Below, piece by piece: positions 1 through 5,826 of a DNA stretch of 33,942 nt; the stretch's first letter is position 1, and the number at the start of each line of letters is the position of its first letter. The notes under the pieces were generated by a model that saw only the letters and a program-made list of their open reading frames with translations, searched no databases and was not told where the DNA came from. The translations under genes were made by a program, and so were the position numbers. This DNA is from Syntrophaceae bacterium UBA6252 (GTDB lineage Bacteria > Desulfobacterota > Syntrophia > Syntrophales > UBA6807), in the NCBI GenBank assembly GCA_002441265.1, contig DJVQ01000015.1:20446-54387 (forward strand), in the 5' to 3' direction.

Positions 1-657
1 TTCAAGTCGAGCACCAACCGCGCACCGCGCCAGAACACGCCGGGGCAGGAAGGGGAAAAGCGCGAACTGAAACTGGAGCTCAAGGTGCTGGCCGATGTCG
101 GCCTGCTCGGCCTGCCCAACGCAGGCAAGTCCACCTTCATCCGTGCCGTTTCCTCGGCGCGGCCGAAGGTCGCCGACTATCCGTTCACGACCCTGCACCC
201 GAACCTCGGCGTCGTACGCGTCGACACCAACCGCAGCTTCGTCGTCGCCGACATCCCCGGCCTCATCGAGGGGGCCCACGAGGGAGCGGGGCTGGGAATC
301 AAGTTCCTGCGGCACGTGGAGCGCACCTCCGTCCTGCTCCACCTGCTCGACATTTCCCGGGAGCCGGCTTCCGATCCGTGGCGGGACTATGAAATGATCA
401 ACAGGGAGCTTGCCAGCTTCAATCCGGCCATGATAGAAAAACCCCAGGTGGTCGCCGTCACCAAGCTGGACCTGCCGGCGGCCCGGGAACGATTCAGGGA
501 AACGGCCCCCCTGTTCAGGGAAAAGGGGATTCCCCTTTTTCCCGTGTCGGCCGTGACGGGAGAGGGGCTGGCGGCGCTCCTCGGAGAGATTGTCCGCCTG
601 CTGAAGGGAAGGGAAACGGAGAACACACCATGTCCGGAGAAAGAAAAGAATACCTGA
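1..657 (+). CDS. obg: GTPase Obg/CgtA, 3' part (5' end outside window)
   Basis: The frame is open from base 1, so the gene begins upstream; 218 residues are visible. The first residues (FKSSTNRAPRQNTPG) match the end of the Obg glycine-rich domain, followed by a complete G domain: GLPNAGKST (G1), the switch I region around DYPFTTLHPNLG, DIPGLIEGAHEGAGLG (G3), TKLD (G4) and SAVTGEG (G5). The protein stops soon after G5 with a short charged tail, so the optional OCT domain is absent. Obg proteins are essential GTPases that bind the large ribosomal subunit and link ribosome assembly to growth and stress state. The stop lies 28 bases inside proB, so the two are likely co-transcribed and translationally coupled, as in the common obg-proB-proA order. 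Confidence 0.97.
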   Translation, partial: FKSSTNRAPRQNTPGQEGEKRELKLELKVLADVGLLGLPNAGKSTFIRAVSSARPKVADYPFTTLHPNLGVVRVDTNRSFVVADIPGLIEGAHEGAGLGIKFLRHVERTSVLLHLLDISREPASDPWRDYEMINRELASFNPAMIEKPQVVAVTKLDLPAARERFRETAPLFREKGIPLFPVSAVTGEGLAALLGEIVRLLKGRETENTPCPEKEKNT

Positions 658-1778
658 AGCACGCGAAAAGGATCCTGGTGAAAGTCGGCACGGGGACCCT
701 GACAGGAGCGGACGGGCTCGACCTCGCCATCATCGAGCAGCTTGTCGATGAAATCGCCGGCTTCGAAAAACAGGGTTACCAGTTCGTCATGGTGTCCTCC
801 GGTGCCATCGCCTCGGGAAAGCACCGGATGGGCATCAAGGGAGCGCTGAAGAGCCTCCCGGAAAAGCAGGCCGCCGCTTCCATCGGACAGGGCCGGCTCA
901 TGCGGGTCTATTCCAATGCCTTCGGCAGGCACGACCTCTACGTGGCCCAGTTGCTTCTCACCATGAGCGATCTCACCGACCGGACCCGGTTCCTGAATAT
1001 CCGCAACACCCTGTCCGTTCTCATGGAGTGGGGCGTCGTCCCCATCATCAACGAAAACGACACCGTCTCCGTCGACGAGATCAAGTTCGGCGACAACGAC
1101 AACCTGGCCGCCATCATGGCCAACATCATGGAAGCGGACCTTCTCATCAACCTCACCAACACGGAAGGGCTCTACGACCGCAACCCCAAAGGCGGCGTGA
1201 AGGCCCGGCTCATCCAGACGGTGCCCGAGATCACGGAGGACATCGAAGCCTTCGCCTCTTCCGAGGCCGACCCGGTGGGCATGGGCGGAATGAAAAGCAA
1301 GGTGCTCGCCGCAAGGAAAGTGACGGCCTTCGGGATCCCATTCATTATCGCCCTGGGAAAGCGCAAGGGGATCATCCGGGAAATCCTGGAGGGAAACGAA
1401 GCGGGAACGCTTTTCCTCCCCGTGAAGGAAGCGCTGAAAAGCCGGCAGCACTGGATCGCCTTCACCCTCCGGTCACGGGGAAAGCTGTACGTCGACGACG
1501 GCGCGCGGGACGCCGTCCTGCTCAAGGGGAAGAGCCTTCTGCCCTCGGGAATCGTCGCCGTGGAGGGGGACTTCGCCGTCGGCGATCCCGTCATGTGCTT
1601 CGACAGCTCCGGGAAGCTGTTCGCCAAGGGACTGGTGAACTACAGCGCGGCCGACGTCGACCGGATCAAGGGATTGCGGACGACGCGGATCGAGCAGGTC
1701 CTGGGAAACAAGCCCTACGACGAGGTCATGCACCGGGACAACATGGCCGTCACGAAGGTTTTGTCCAAGAAATCCTGA
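630..1778 (+). CDS. proB: Glutamate 5-kinase
   Basis: This 382-residue enzyme phosphorylates L-glutamate to gamma-glutamyl phosphate, the first step of proline synthesis in the cytoplasm. The N-terminal amino acid kinase domain (about residues 10-260) shows VKVGTGTLTG, the INENDTVSVDEIKFGDNDNLAA active-site stretch, LINLTNTEGLYDRNP, and GMGGMKSKVLAARK. A C-terminal PUA domain occupies about 280-370. The length matches the long PUA-containing form. The ATG at 630 has a GGAG box 9 bases upstream and overlaps the end of obg. The usual partner proA does not follow: the next gene is on the other strand 7 bases past the stop. Proline feedback through the kinase domain is a family trait, not something visible here. 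Confidence 0.97.
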   Translation: MSGERKEYLKHAKRILVKVGTGTLTGADGLDLAIIEQLVDEIAGFEKQGYQFVMVSSGAIASGKHRMGIKGALKSLPEKQAAASIGQGRLMRVYSNAFGRHDLYVAQLLLTMSDLTDRTRFLNIRNTLSVLMEWGVVPIINENDTVSVDEIKFGDNDNLAAIMANIMEADLLINLTNTEGLYDRNPKGGVKARLIQTVPEITEDIEAFASSEADPVGMGGMKSKVLAARKVTAFGIPFIIALGKRKGIIREILEGNEAGTLFLPVKEALKSRQHWIAFTLRSRGKLYVDDGARDAVLLKGKSLLPSGIVAVEGDFAVGDPVMCFDSSGKLFAKGLVNYSAADVDRIKGLRTTRIEQVLGNKPYDEVMHRDNMAVTKVLSKKS

Positions 1779-1785
1779 CGGCGGC

Positions 1786-2238
1786 TCAGGAACCGAACCC
1801 GATCTCCCGGAGCACCTTGAGCGTGTTTTTGGAAACGGGCAGACCCCGCAGTTCCTCCCAGGTCAGCCACCGGGCATCCGCGGCATCGTCGGCGGCCCTG
1901 ACCTCGCCTTCCAGGTACCGGGCCGCGAGATCCACGATCACGTAATGAAAACGCACCTCCCCCGACGCATCCCGCTCGATGAAGTCAAAGGAATACACGG
2001 GGCGGTCCGCCTCGATCCGGATGCCCGTCTCTTCCAGGATCTCCCTTTCCGCGGCCGCCGCGAGGGTTTCCCCGATTTCCACGCCCCCTCCGGGGATGGC
2101 CCAGAGACCCTGGCTCGGCGGTATGCCCCTGCGAACGAGCAGAACCCGGTCCCCGTCAATGACGATGGCTCCCACACCGACCCTCGGACAGTCGGGATAT
2201 TCCCGTTTCCCTGGCTTCCCGCCGCCGGTCCGGCTCAC
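1786..2238 (-). CDS. Nudix hydrolase, ADP-ribose pyrophosphatase-like
   Basis: A 150-residue Nudix protein. The Nudix box is complete (GGGVE followed by GETLAAAAEREILEETG), giving the REUxEE metal-binding core. The start region YPDCPRVGVGAIVIDGDRVLLVRRG resembles ADP-ribose/NADH-type Nudix enzymes rather than MutT, but substrate cannot be fixed from sequence. The GTG start overlaps the stop of the upstream NRDE gene (GTGA), so it is the last gene of a four-gene operon with Sir2. Sir2 enzymes release O-acetyl-ADP-ribose; a Nudix enzyme hydrolysing ADP-ribose derivatives would fit, but this is inference. The gene ends 7 bases from the stop of convergent proB. Confidence 0.93.
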   Translation of the reverse strand: MSRTGGGKPGKREYPDCPRVGVGAIVIDGDRVLLVRRGIPPSQGLWAIPGGGVEIGETLAAAAEREILEETGIRIEADRPVYSFDFIERDASGEVRFHYVIVDLAARYLEGEVRAADDAADARWLTWEELRGLPVSKNTLKVLREIGFGS

Positions 2239-3014
2239 GGTTTCCCTCCCTCGACGGAAAAGGTGAAGCGTCTTTCATCGAAGACGCCCGGTCCGTCCCG
2301 GAACGTCCGCTCGATGAAGACCGCCTCCCCGCTTCGATGAAGGATCAGAACCGTGGCGGAACGGGTTCCATAGACGGGGCTCCGGATGAATGTGGCGGAC
2401 AGGATGCGCTCCCATTCCATCCCGATTCCCGTGTCGGGCAGAAGGGAATCGTCATAACGGGCCGTGTCCCCGAGCATTCCGAACAGGGCTTCGGGGTCCG
2501 GCTCGGAGCCGTCCCGGAGGATCTCCTCCAGGATCTTCTTCCCCCGGACCACTTTCGGCCAGGGCGTGTCGAGAAGATGGTTGGAAAGCCCGTGAATCCC
2601 CGGCGGCACCGGGGCCCATCCGTCCCCGAAGCTGGAGAAGCACGCCATCTCCCCGCCGTTCACGGCCAGCAGATTGAACCCGTTGTAGAGGGCCGCATCC
2701 TTCCGGACCCGTTCCCGAAAGGAAGGAAAGGTCTCTTTCCCGTCGAGAAACGTCCGGACGAGGTCTCCCCGGCTCGGCGCGCCGGCCCGGATGAGGCGGG
2801 GCGCCCGGTAATTGGTGATCGCCGCGATCCGCCCGTCCCTCCGGACGCCCATCCATGTCCCTCCCCCCCTGAGGTCCTTCCCGGCAAGGATGTCCGGGGC
2901 CTCCTCCCAGAAATGGGCGGCGGCGGAAGGCCGTTCGTAAAATTCGTCCCGGTTGGCGGCAAGGACCAGCGGGAAGGATTCATGATGGCGATAGGCGAAA
3001 AGGATGAGGCACAC
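2235..3014 (-). CDS. NRDE (TANGO2-like) family protein
   Basis: A 259-residue NRDE/TANGO2 protein. The family signature is clear: MCLILFAYR at the N terminus with Cys2 (the residue typical of Ntn-hydrolase-like folds), LAANRDEFYERP at about 20-31, GGTWMGV at about 51-57 and AAITNYR. The family name comes from the NRDE motif. Eukaryotic TANGO2 has been linked to heme and lipid handling; the bacterial role is not settled, and none is claimed here. The start is GTG. The gene lies 18 bases after the Sir2 gene and overlaps the Nudix gene by 4 bases, so all are probably translated from one message. Confidence 0.92.
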   Translation of the reverse strand: MCLILFAYRHHESFPLVLAANRDEFYERPSAAAHFWEEAPDILAGKDLRGGGTWMGVRRDGRIAAITNYRAPRLIRAGAPSRGDLVRTFLDGKETFPSFRERVRKDAALYNGFNLLAVNGGEMACFSSFGDGWAPVPPGIHGLSNHLLDTPWPKVVRGKKILEEILRDGSEPDPEALFGMLGDTARYDDSLLPDTGIGMEWERILSATFIRSPVYGTRSATVLILHRSGEAVFIERTFRDGPGVFDERRFTFSVEGGKP

Positions 3015-3032
3015 CGTTCGTTCTTCCGATTC

Positions 3033-3830
3033 CTACAGGGGATTCGCGGTTTCCAGCATGGTTTCGACCCTCGTCAGGATCCGTTCCATCACCTCGCCCG
3101 CCTTTTCGTGGATCACCACGCTGGCGTCGATGTCGCAGCCCGTGGCCGTAAGGTTGATGATGACGAGCTTCGCTCTTCCCTCCAGGGCGTACGCGGGCAC
3201 ATAAGCCGCCGGGTACACGACGAGGGACGATCCGATCACGAGAAGGAGGTCGCACCGGGACGCATGGTCGATGGCCGCGGACAGCACGGCCTTGGGAAGG
3301 GATTCTCCGAACAGGATGACGTCGGGCTTCAGGATTCCGGAACAATGAAGGCACTCCGGGGTTTCCTCTCCTTCGCCGACCCTCCGGACGATCTCCTCGA
3401 GGGGGGAAAGGCGGTTACAGTCCATGCACCGCACCCGGCCCATGTTTCCGTGAAGTTCGAAAACCCTGTCCGGGGAGTTTCCCGCTTTCTGGTGGAGATT
3501 GTCGATATTCTGCGTGATCACCCCATGGAGCTTCCCCATTTTTTCAAGCCGCGCCAGGGCGTAATGGGCCCTGTTGGGCTGTGCAGCGGCGAAAAAGCCG
3601 CCGTCGAGAAGGAATTTCCACTGCTTTTTCCGTGATTCCCTGTCGTTCAGAAACTTATCGATGGTGAAGTCCGAAGGATCGAACCGGGACCAGATCCCCC
3701 CCGGGCTCCGGAAATCGGGAATTCCCGACTCGGTGCTGATGCCGGCCCCCGTAAAGGCGACGATATGCCGGGAGCGGAGGATCAGATCGGCGACTTCATC
3801 GATTTTGCCGCTCAGCAGTTCATTTTCCAC
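3033..3830 (-). CDS. cobB: Sir2-family NAD-dependent protein deacylase
   Basis: A 265-residue sirtuin. NAD-binding motif GAGISTESGIPDFR lies at about 28-41, TQNIDNLHQKAG carries the NID motif, ELHGNMG holds the catalytic His, and two Cys pairs (CMDC and CLHC, about 24 residues apart) form the zinc site. Sirtuins remove acyl groups from lysine using NAD+, giving nicotinamide and O-acyl-ADP-ribose. I chose the GTG at 3830 because AAAGGA sits about 8 bases upstream; an alternative GTG at 3872 has no good ribosome binding site. It follows the putative small selenoprotein by 74 bases and precedes NRDE by 18. Class (deacetylase or desuccinylase) is not assigned. Confidence 0.95.
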   Translation of the reverse strand: MENELLSGKIDEVADLILRSRHIVAFTGAGISTESGIPDFRSPGGIWSRFDPSDFTIDKFLNDRESRKKQWKFLLDGGFFAAAQPNRAHYALARLEKMGKLHGVITQNIDNLHQKAGNSPDRVFELHGNMGRVRCMDCNRLSPLEEIVRRVGEGEETPECLHCSGILKPDVILFGESLPKAVLSAAIDHASRCDLLLVIGSSLVVYPAAYVPAYALEGRAKLVIINLTATGCDIDASVVIHEKAGEVMERILTRVETMLETANPL

Positions 3831-3904
3831 GGGCAGTCCTTTCCCCGCATGTTGGTGCGTCTTCTGTAACACAACGGGGGCAGGCTTTCCAGGGGTATTA
3901 CGAC

Positions 3905-4087
3905 TCAGACCCCATCATCCCCGGGGGAACGCTTCCCTTCCCCTTCCACCGTCCCGGAAATCTTTTTCCGATGTCCCGCCACCTGGCAGGAGTCCGCCAC
4001 TCACGTGGAAATCCCCATCCGCGGCAGGACAAATCCCTGGACGACGATCCAGACGATCACGACGCCGATAAAAATCAACCATTCCAT
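3905..4087 (-). CDS. Putative small single-pass membrane selenoprotein (TGA at 4001-4003 read as Sec)
   Basis: From the ATG at 4087 the frame encodes 28 residues: MEWLIF, a hydrophobic helix to about residue 20, then VLPRMGIST, ending at TGA (4003-4001). Continuing through TGA gives U-VADSCQVAGHRKK and a charged tail to a TGA at 3905, 60 residues in all. Evidence for a real gene: AAGGAAGGA just upstream of the ATG; a candidate promoter at 4121-4149; a membrane segment; and a SECIS-like hairpin directly after the TGA (separate entry). Sec-x4-Cys could form a selenenylsulfide. Positive charges after the helix predict a cytoplasmic C terminus. The only alternative is a 28-residue peptide ending at the TGA. 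The protein family is not confirmed; function is unknown. Confidence 0.6.
3974..3991 (-). promoter_or_regulatory. SECIS-like hairpin downstream of in-frame TGA
   Basis: On the minus strand, counting the first base after TGA as 1, bases 10-16 (TCCTGCC) pair with 21-27 (GGCGGGA), with one G-U pair and an AGGT loop at 17-20. Bacterial SECIS elements are described as a stem of a few to about 16 bp whose apical loop starts roughly 16-37 bases after the UGA and has a G in its first two positions; the E. coli fdhF element also exposes GGU in its loop at about this distance. This hairpin satisfies all of these. Assignment is by structure only and has not been computed with a folding program. Confidence 0.6.
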
Positions 4088-4120
4088 GGGAGTCCTTCCT
4101 TTATTTTCCGTTCTTTCTTC

Positions 4121-4149
4121 AAGATAGGGTCCCCGGAGAGGAAAATCAA
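4121..4149 (-). promoter_or_regulatory. Candidate sigma-70 promoter for the selenoprotein-Sir2-NRDE-Nudix operon
   Basis: On the minus strand TTGATT (4149-4144) and TATCTT (4126-4121) are separated by 17 bases. Transcription would begin near 4114, leaving a leader of about 27 bases that includes the ribosome binding site. It diverges from the promoter at 4163-4191. Confidence 0.5.
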
Positions 4150-4162
4150 GGGTGAAAACGGG

Positions 4163-4191
4163 TTGACGGAAGATCCCCGTTTCCCTATACT
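4163..4191 (+). promoter_or_regulatory. Candidate sigma-70 promoter for GGDEF gene
   Basis: TTGACG (4163-4168) and TATACT (4186-4191) with a 17-base spacer; both boxes match the consensus at 5 of 6 positions. The start codon at 4235 is about 37 bases downstream of the expected transcript start. Confidence 0.6.
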
Positions 4192-4234
4192 GCTTCGACC
4201 CATCTTGCGGGAAACCAGGGGGGAACGACAGACA

Positions 4235-5086
4235 ATGGACGACGAATGCGTGATCCGCTCCACGATTTCCCGGCTTTCGGCGCTCGCCGGGGCCATCGCC
4301 TCGGGCCATTACCGGAAAATGGACGCCGACGACCTGTTCGCCATGACGACGGAAGATCACCCGCAGGAACTCCGGGAGCTGGCTGAAGCCTTCGGCATGA
4401 TGATGGTCAAGATCGAGGCGAGGGAATTCCATCTCCAGGAACTGGTGGCCGAGCTGGAACAGGCGAACCGGAAGCTCCGGGAATATTCGGAAGAGCTGGA
4501 AGACCGGGTGGCGAAAAGGACCGGGGAACTCGAGGAGGCGAACCGGAAGCTGGATCGTCTCGCCCACCTGGACGGACTGACGGGCATCGCCAACCGCCGT
4601 TATCTGGACGAATACCTGCAGAGGATCTGGCTAGATTCCGGTGCGGAGAAACGGCCCCTGTCCTTCATCATGGCCGACATCGACCACTTCAAGCGGTACA
4701 ACGACACGTACGGCCACCTGGAGGGGGACGAATGCCTGAAAAAGGTGGCCCGGGTGATCCAGGAAAACACGCGGCGGTCCGAGGACCTGGCGGCCCGCTA
4801 CGGCGGTGAGGAATTCTCCGTCGTCCTCATCGGAACGGGGCCCGACGGGGCCTTCAACATCGCGGAGAGAATACGCCGCGACATCGAAGCCCTCCGGATC
4901 CCCCACAAATCCAATCCCCTGGGCCCGTACGTGACCCTGAGCCTCGGAACGGCCACGGTGGCGGCCGTCCCGACCGGGGGGAAATGGACCCCCGGCGACC
5001 TCATGGAGGCCGCCGACGAAGCCCTCTACACAGCGAAAAAGGAACGGGGGAGAAACTGCTCCGTCGCCGGAAAGATCCTGGACTGA
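4235..5086 (+). CDS. GGDEF diguanylate cyclase
   Basis: A 283-residue cytoplasmic protein expected to make cyclic di-GMP from two GTP. The N-terminal part (about 1-115) ends in a long charged helix, EELEDRVAKRTGELEEANRKL, likely a coiled coil that dimerises the catalytic heads. The GGDEF domain follows with LDGLTGIANRR, MADIDHFKRYNDTYGHLEGD (metal and base contacts) and GGEEF at about 190-194. The inhibitory I-site RSED sits five residues before it, so product inhibition is expected. No membrane segment or recognised sensor domain is seen, so the input signal is unknown. The ATG at 4235 is preferred over upstream in-frame codons because it follows the candidate promoter at 4163-4191; the ribosome binding site (AGGGGGGAA region) is moderate. 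Confidence 0.95.
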   Translation: MDDECVIRSTISRLSALAGAIASGHYRKMDADDLFAMTTEDHPQELRELAEAFGMMMVKIEAREFHLQELVAELEQANRKLREYSEELEDRVAKRTGELEEANRKLDRLAHLDGLTGIANRRYLDEYLQRIWLDSGAEKRPLSFIMADIDHFKRYNDTYGHLEGDECLKKVARVIQENTRRSEDLAARYGGEEFSVVLIGTGPDGAFNIAERIRRDIEALRIPHKSNPLGPYVTLSLGTATVAAVPTGGKWTPGDLMEAADEALYTAKKERGRNCSVAGKILD

Positions 5087-5098
5087 ACGGCCCCGCCG

Positions 5099-5533
5099 CT
5101 ACCGCGTCACGACCAGAACGGGCTTTTTGGACGAACGGATGATCTTCTCCGACACGGAACCGAGGAACATGTCCGCCAGGTTGCTCTTTCCATGGGAACC
5201 CACGACGATGACGGAAACTTTCTCCTCGTCGGCCACCCGCAGGATCTCCCGGAAGGGAATGCCCGTTTCGATCCGCGATTTCACACGGTAACCCTCCGCC
5301 CTCAGTTCTCCCGCGACCCCGTTCATCTCGTCGGTCGCCTTTTCCTCCCAGGTCTTCTGGAGTCTGGCGAAATCCAGGGGCATATGGCCGGCAAGAGCGT
5401 CGAAATTCCTGCTGTCGATCACGTGAACGACAACCACTTCCTGTGCTCCCGCGGTTTTCAGGTGACCGATGTAGGCGAGGGCTTTCCGGGCCACATCGGA
5501 AAAATCGGTGGGGTAAAGAATTTTGTCGAACAT
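5099..5533 (-). CDS. Universal stress protein, UspA family
   Basis: A 144-residue single-domain Usp. It starts MFDKILYPTDFSD, typical of the family, and carries the ATP-binding signature G-2x-G-9x-G-S (GSHGKSNLADMFLGS) near the C terminus, followed by SSKKPVLVV. Such proteins bind ATP and help survival under stress or starvation; the partner here is unknown. The ATG at 5533 is chosen because AAAGGGGGTGG precedes it; an in-frame upstream ATG gives a non-family leader. It is a single-gene unit with a very strong predicted promoter (5599-5628) and ends 12 bases from the convergent cyclase gene. Confidence 0.95.
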   Translation of the reverse strand: MFDKILYPTDFSDVARKALAYIGHLKTAGAQEVVVVHVIDSRNFDALAGHMPLDFARLQKTWEEKATDEMNGVAGELRAEGYRVKSRIETGIPFREILRVADEEKVSVIVVGSHGKSNLADMFLGSVSEKIIRSSKKPVLVVTR

Positions 5534-5598
5534 GATGCCACCCCCTTTCGTTGTCTGCGTGAAACAAAGGAAAAACCCATCCACATCGGAGTGATTTT

Positions 5599-5628
5599 AT
5601 TATACATAACAGAAACGGAACCTGTCAA
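5599..5628 (-). promoter_or_regulatory. Near-consensus sigma-70 promoter for the universal stress gene
   Basis: On the minus strand a perfect TTGACA (5628-5623) and a perfect TATAAT (5604-5599) are separated by 18 bases. The region is clearly AT-richer than its surroundings. The leader would be about 60 bases. This is the strongest promoter match in the window. Confidence 0.75.
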
Positions 5629-5678
5629 TGCAGGGCGGCCCGGGCGGCCGGGGGTTCTCCATTCGCTCCCTTTTCCCG

Positions 5679-5707
5679 TTGACTCCCCGCCGGCCCGCCG
5701 ATACAAT
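5679..5707 (+). promoter_or_regulatory. Candidate sigma-70 promoter for metallophosphoesterase-GGDEF operon
   Basis: TTGACT (5679-5684) and TACAAT (5702-5707) with a 17-base spacer, each 5 of 6 to consensus. It lies back to back with the stress-gene promoter. The leader to the start codon is about 110 bases and holds two repeated hairpins (see repeat entry). Confidence 0.6.
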
Positions 5708-5727
5708 CTAAGACACCGTGGAACACC

Positions 5728-5784
5728 GGGGACCGTCCTTCCGACGGCGCGGGGGCCTGGAATCGGGGGACCGTCCGCCGACGG
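5728..5784 (+). repeat. Two short direct repeats, each able to form a hairpin, in a leader
   Basis: GGGGACCGTCC followed by CCGACGG occurs at about 5728-5747 and again at 5766-5784. Within each copy CCGTC pairs with GACGG. They sit in the untranslated leader of the metallophosphoesterase gene. A role in RNA stability or translation control is possible but not shown. Confidence 0.4.
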
Positions 5785-5826
5785 AACGGGCCCGGCCCCG
5801 GGAGATTGCTTCCGGATGCTGCAGCG

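Noticed and set aside
4001..4567. Long minus-strand frame (188 residues) ending with the small membrane peptide
   Set aside because: Its first 160 residues are antisense to the GGDEF gene and have no family features. Only the last 28 codons, from ATG 4087 with its own ribosome binding site, look real.
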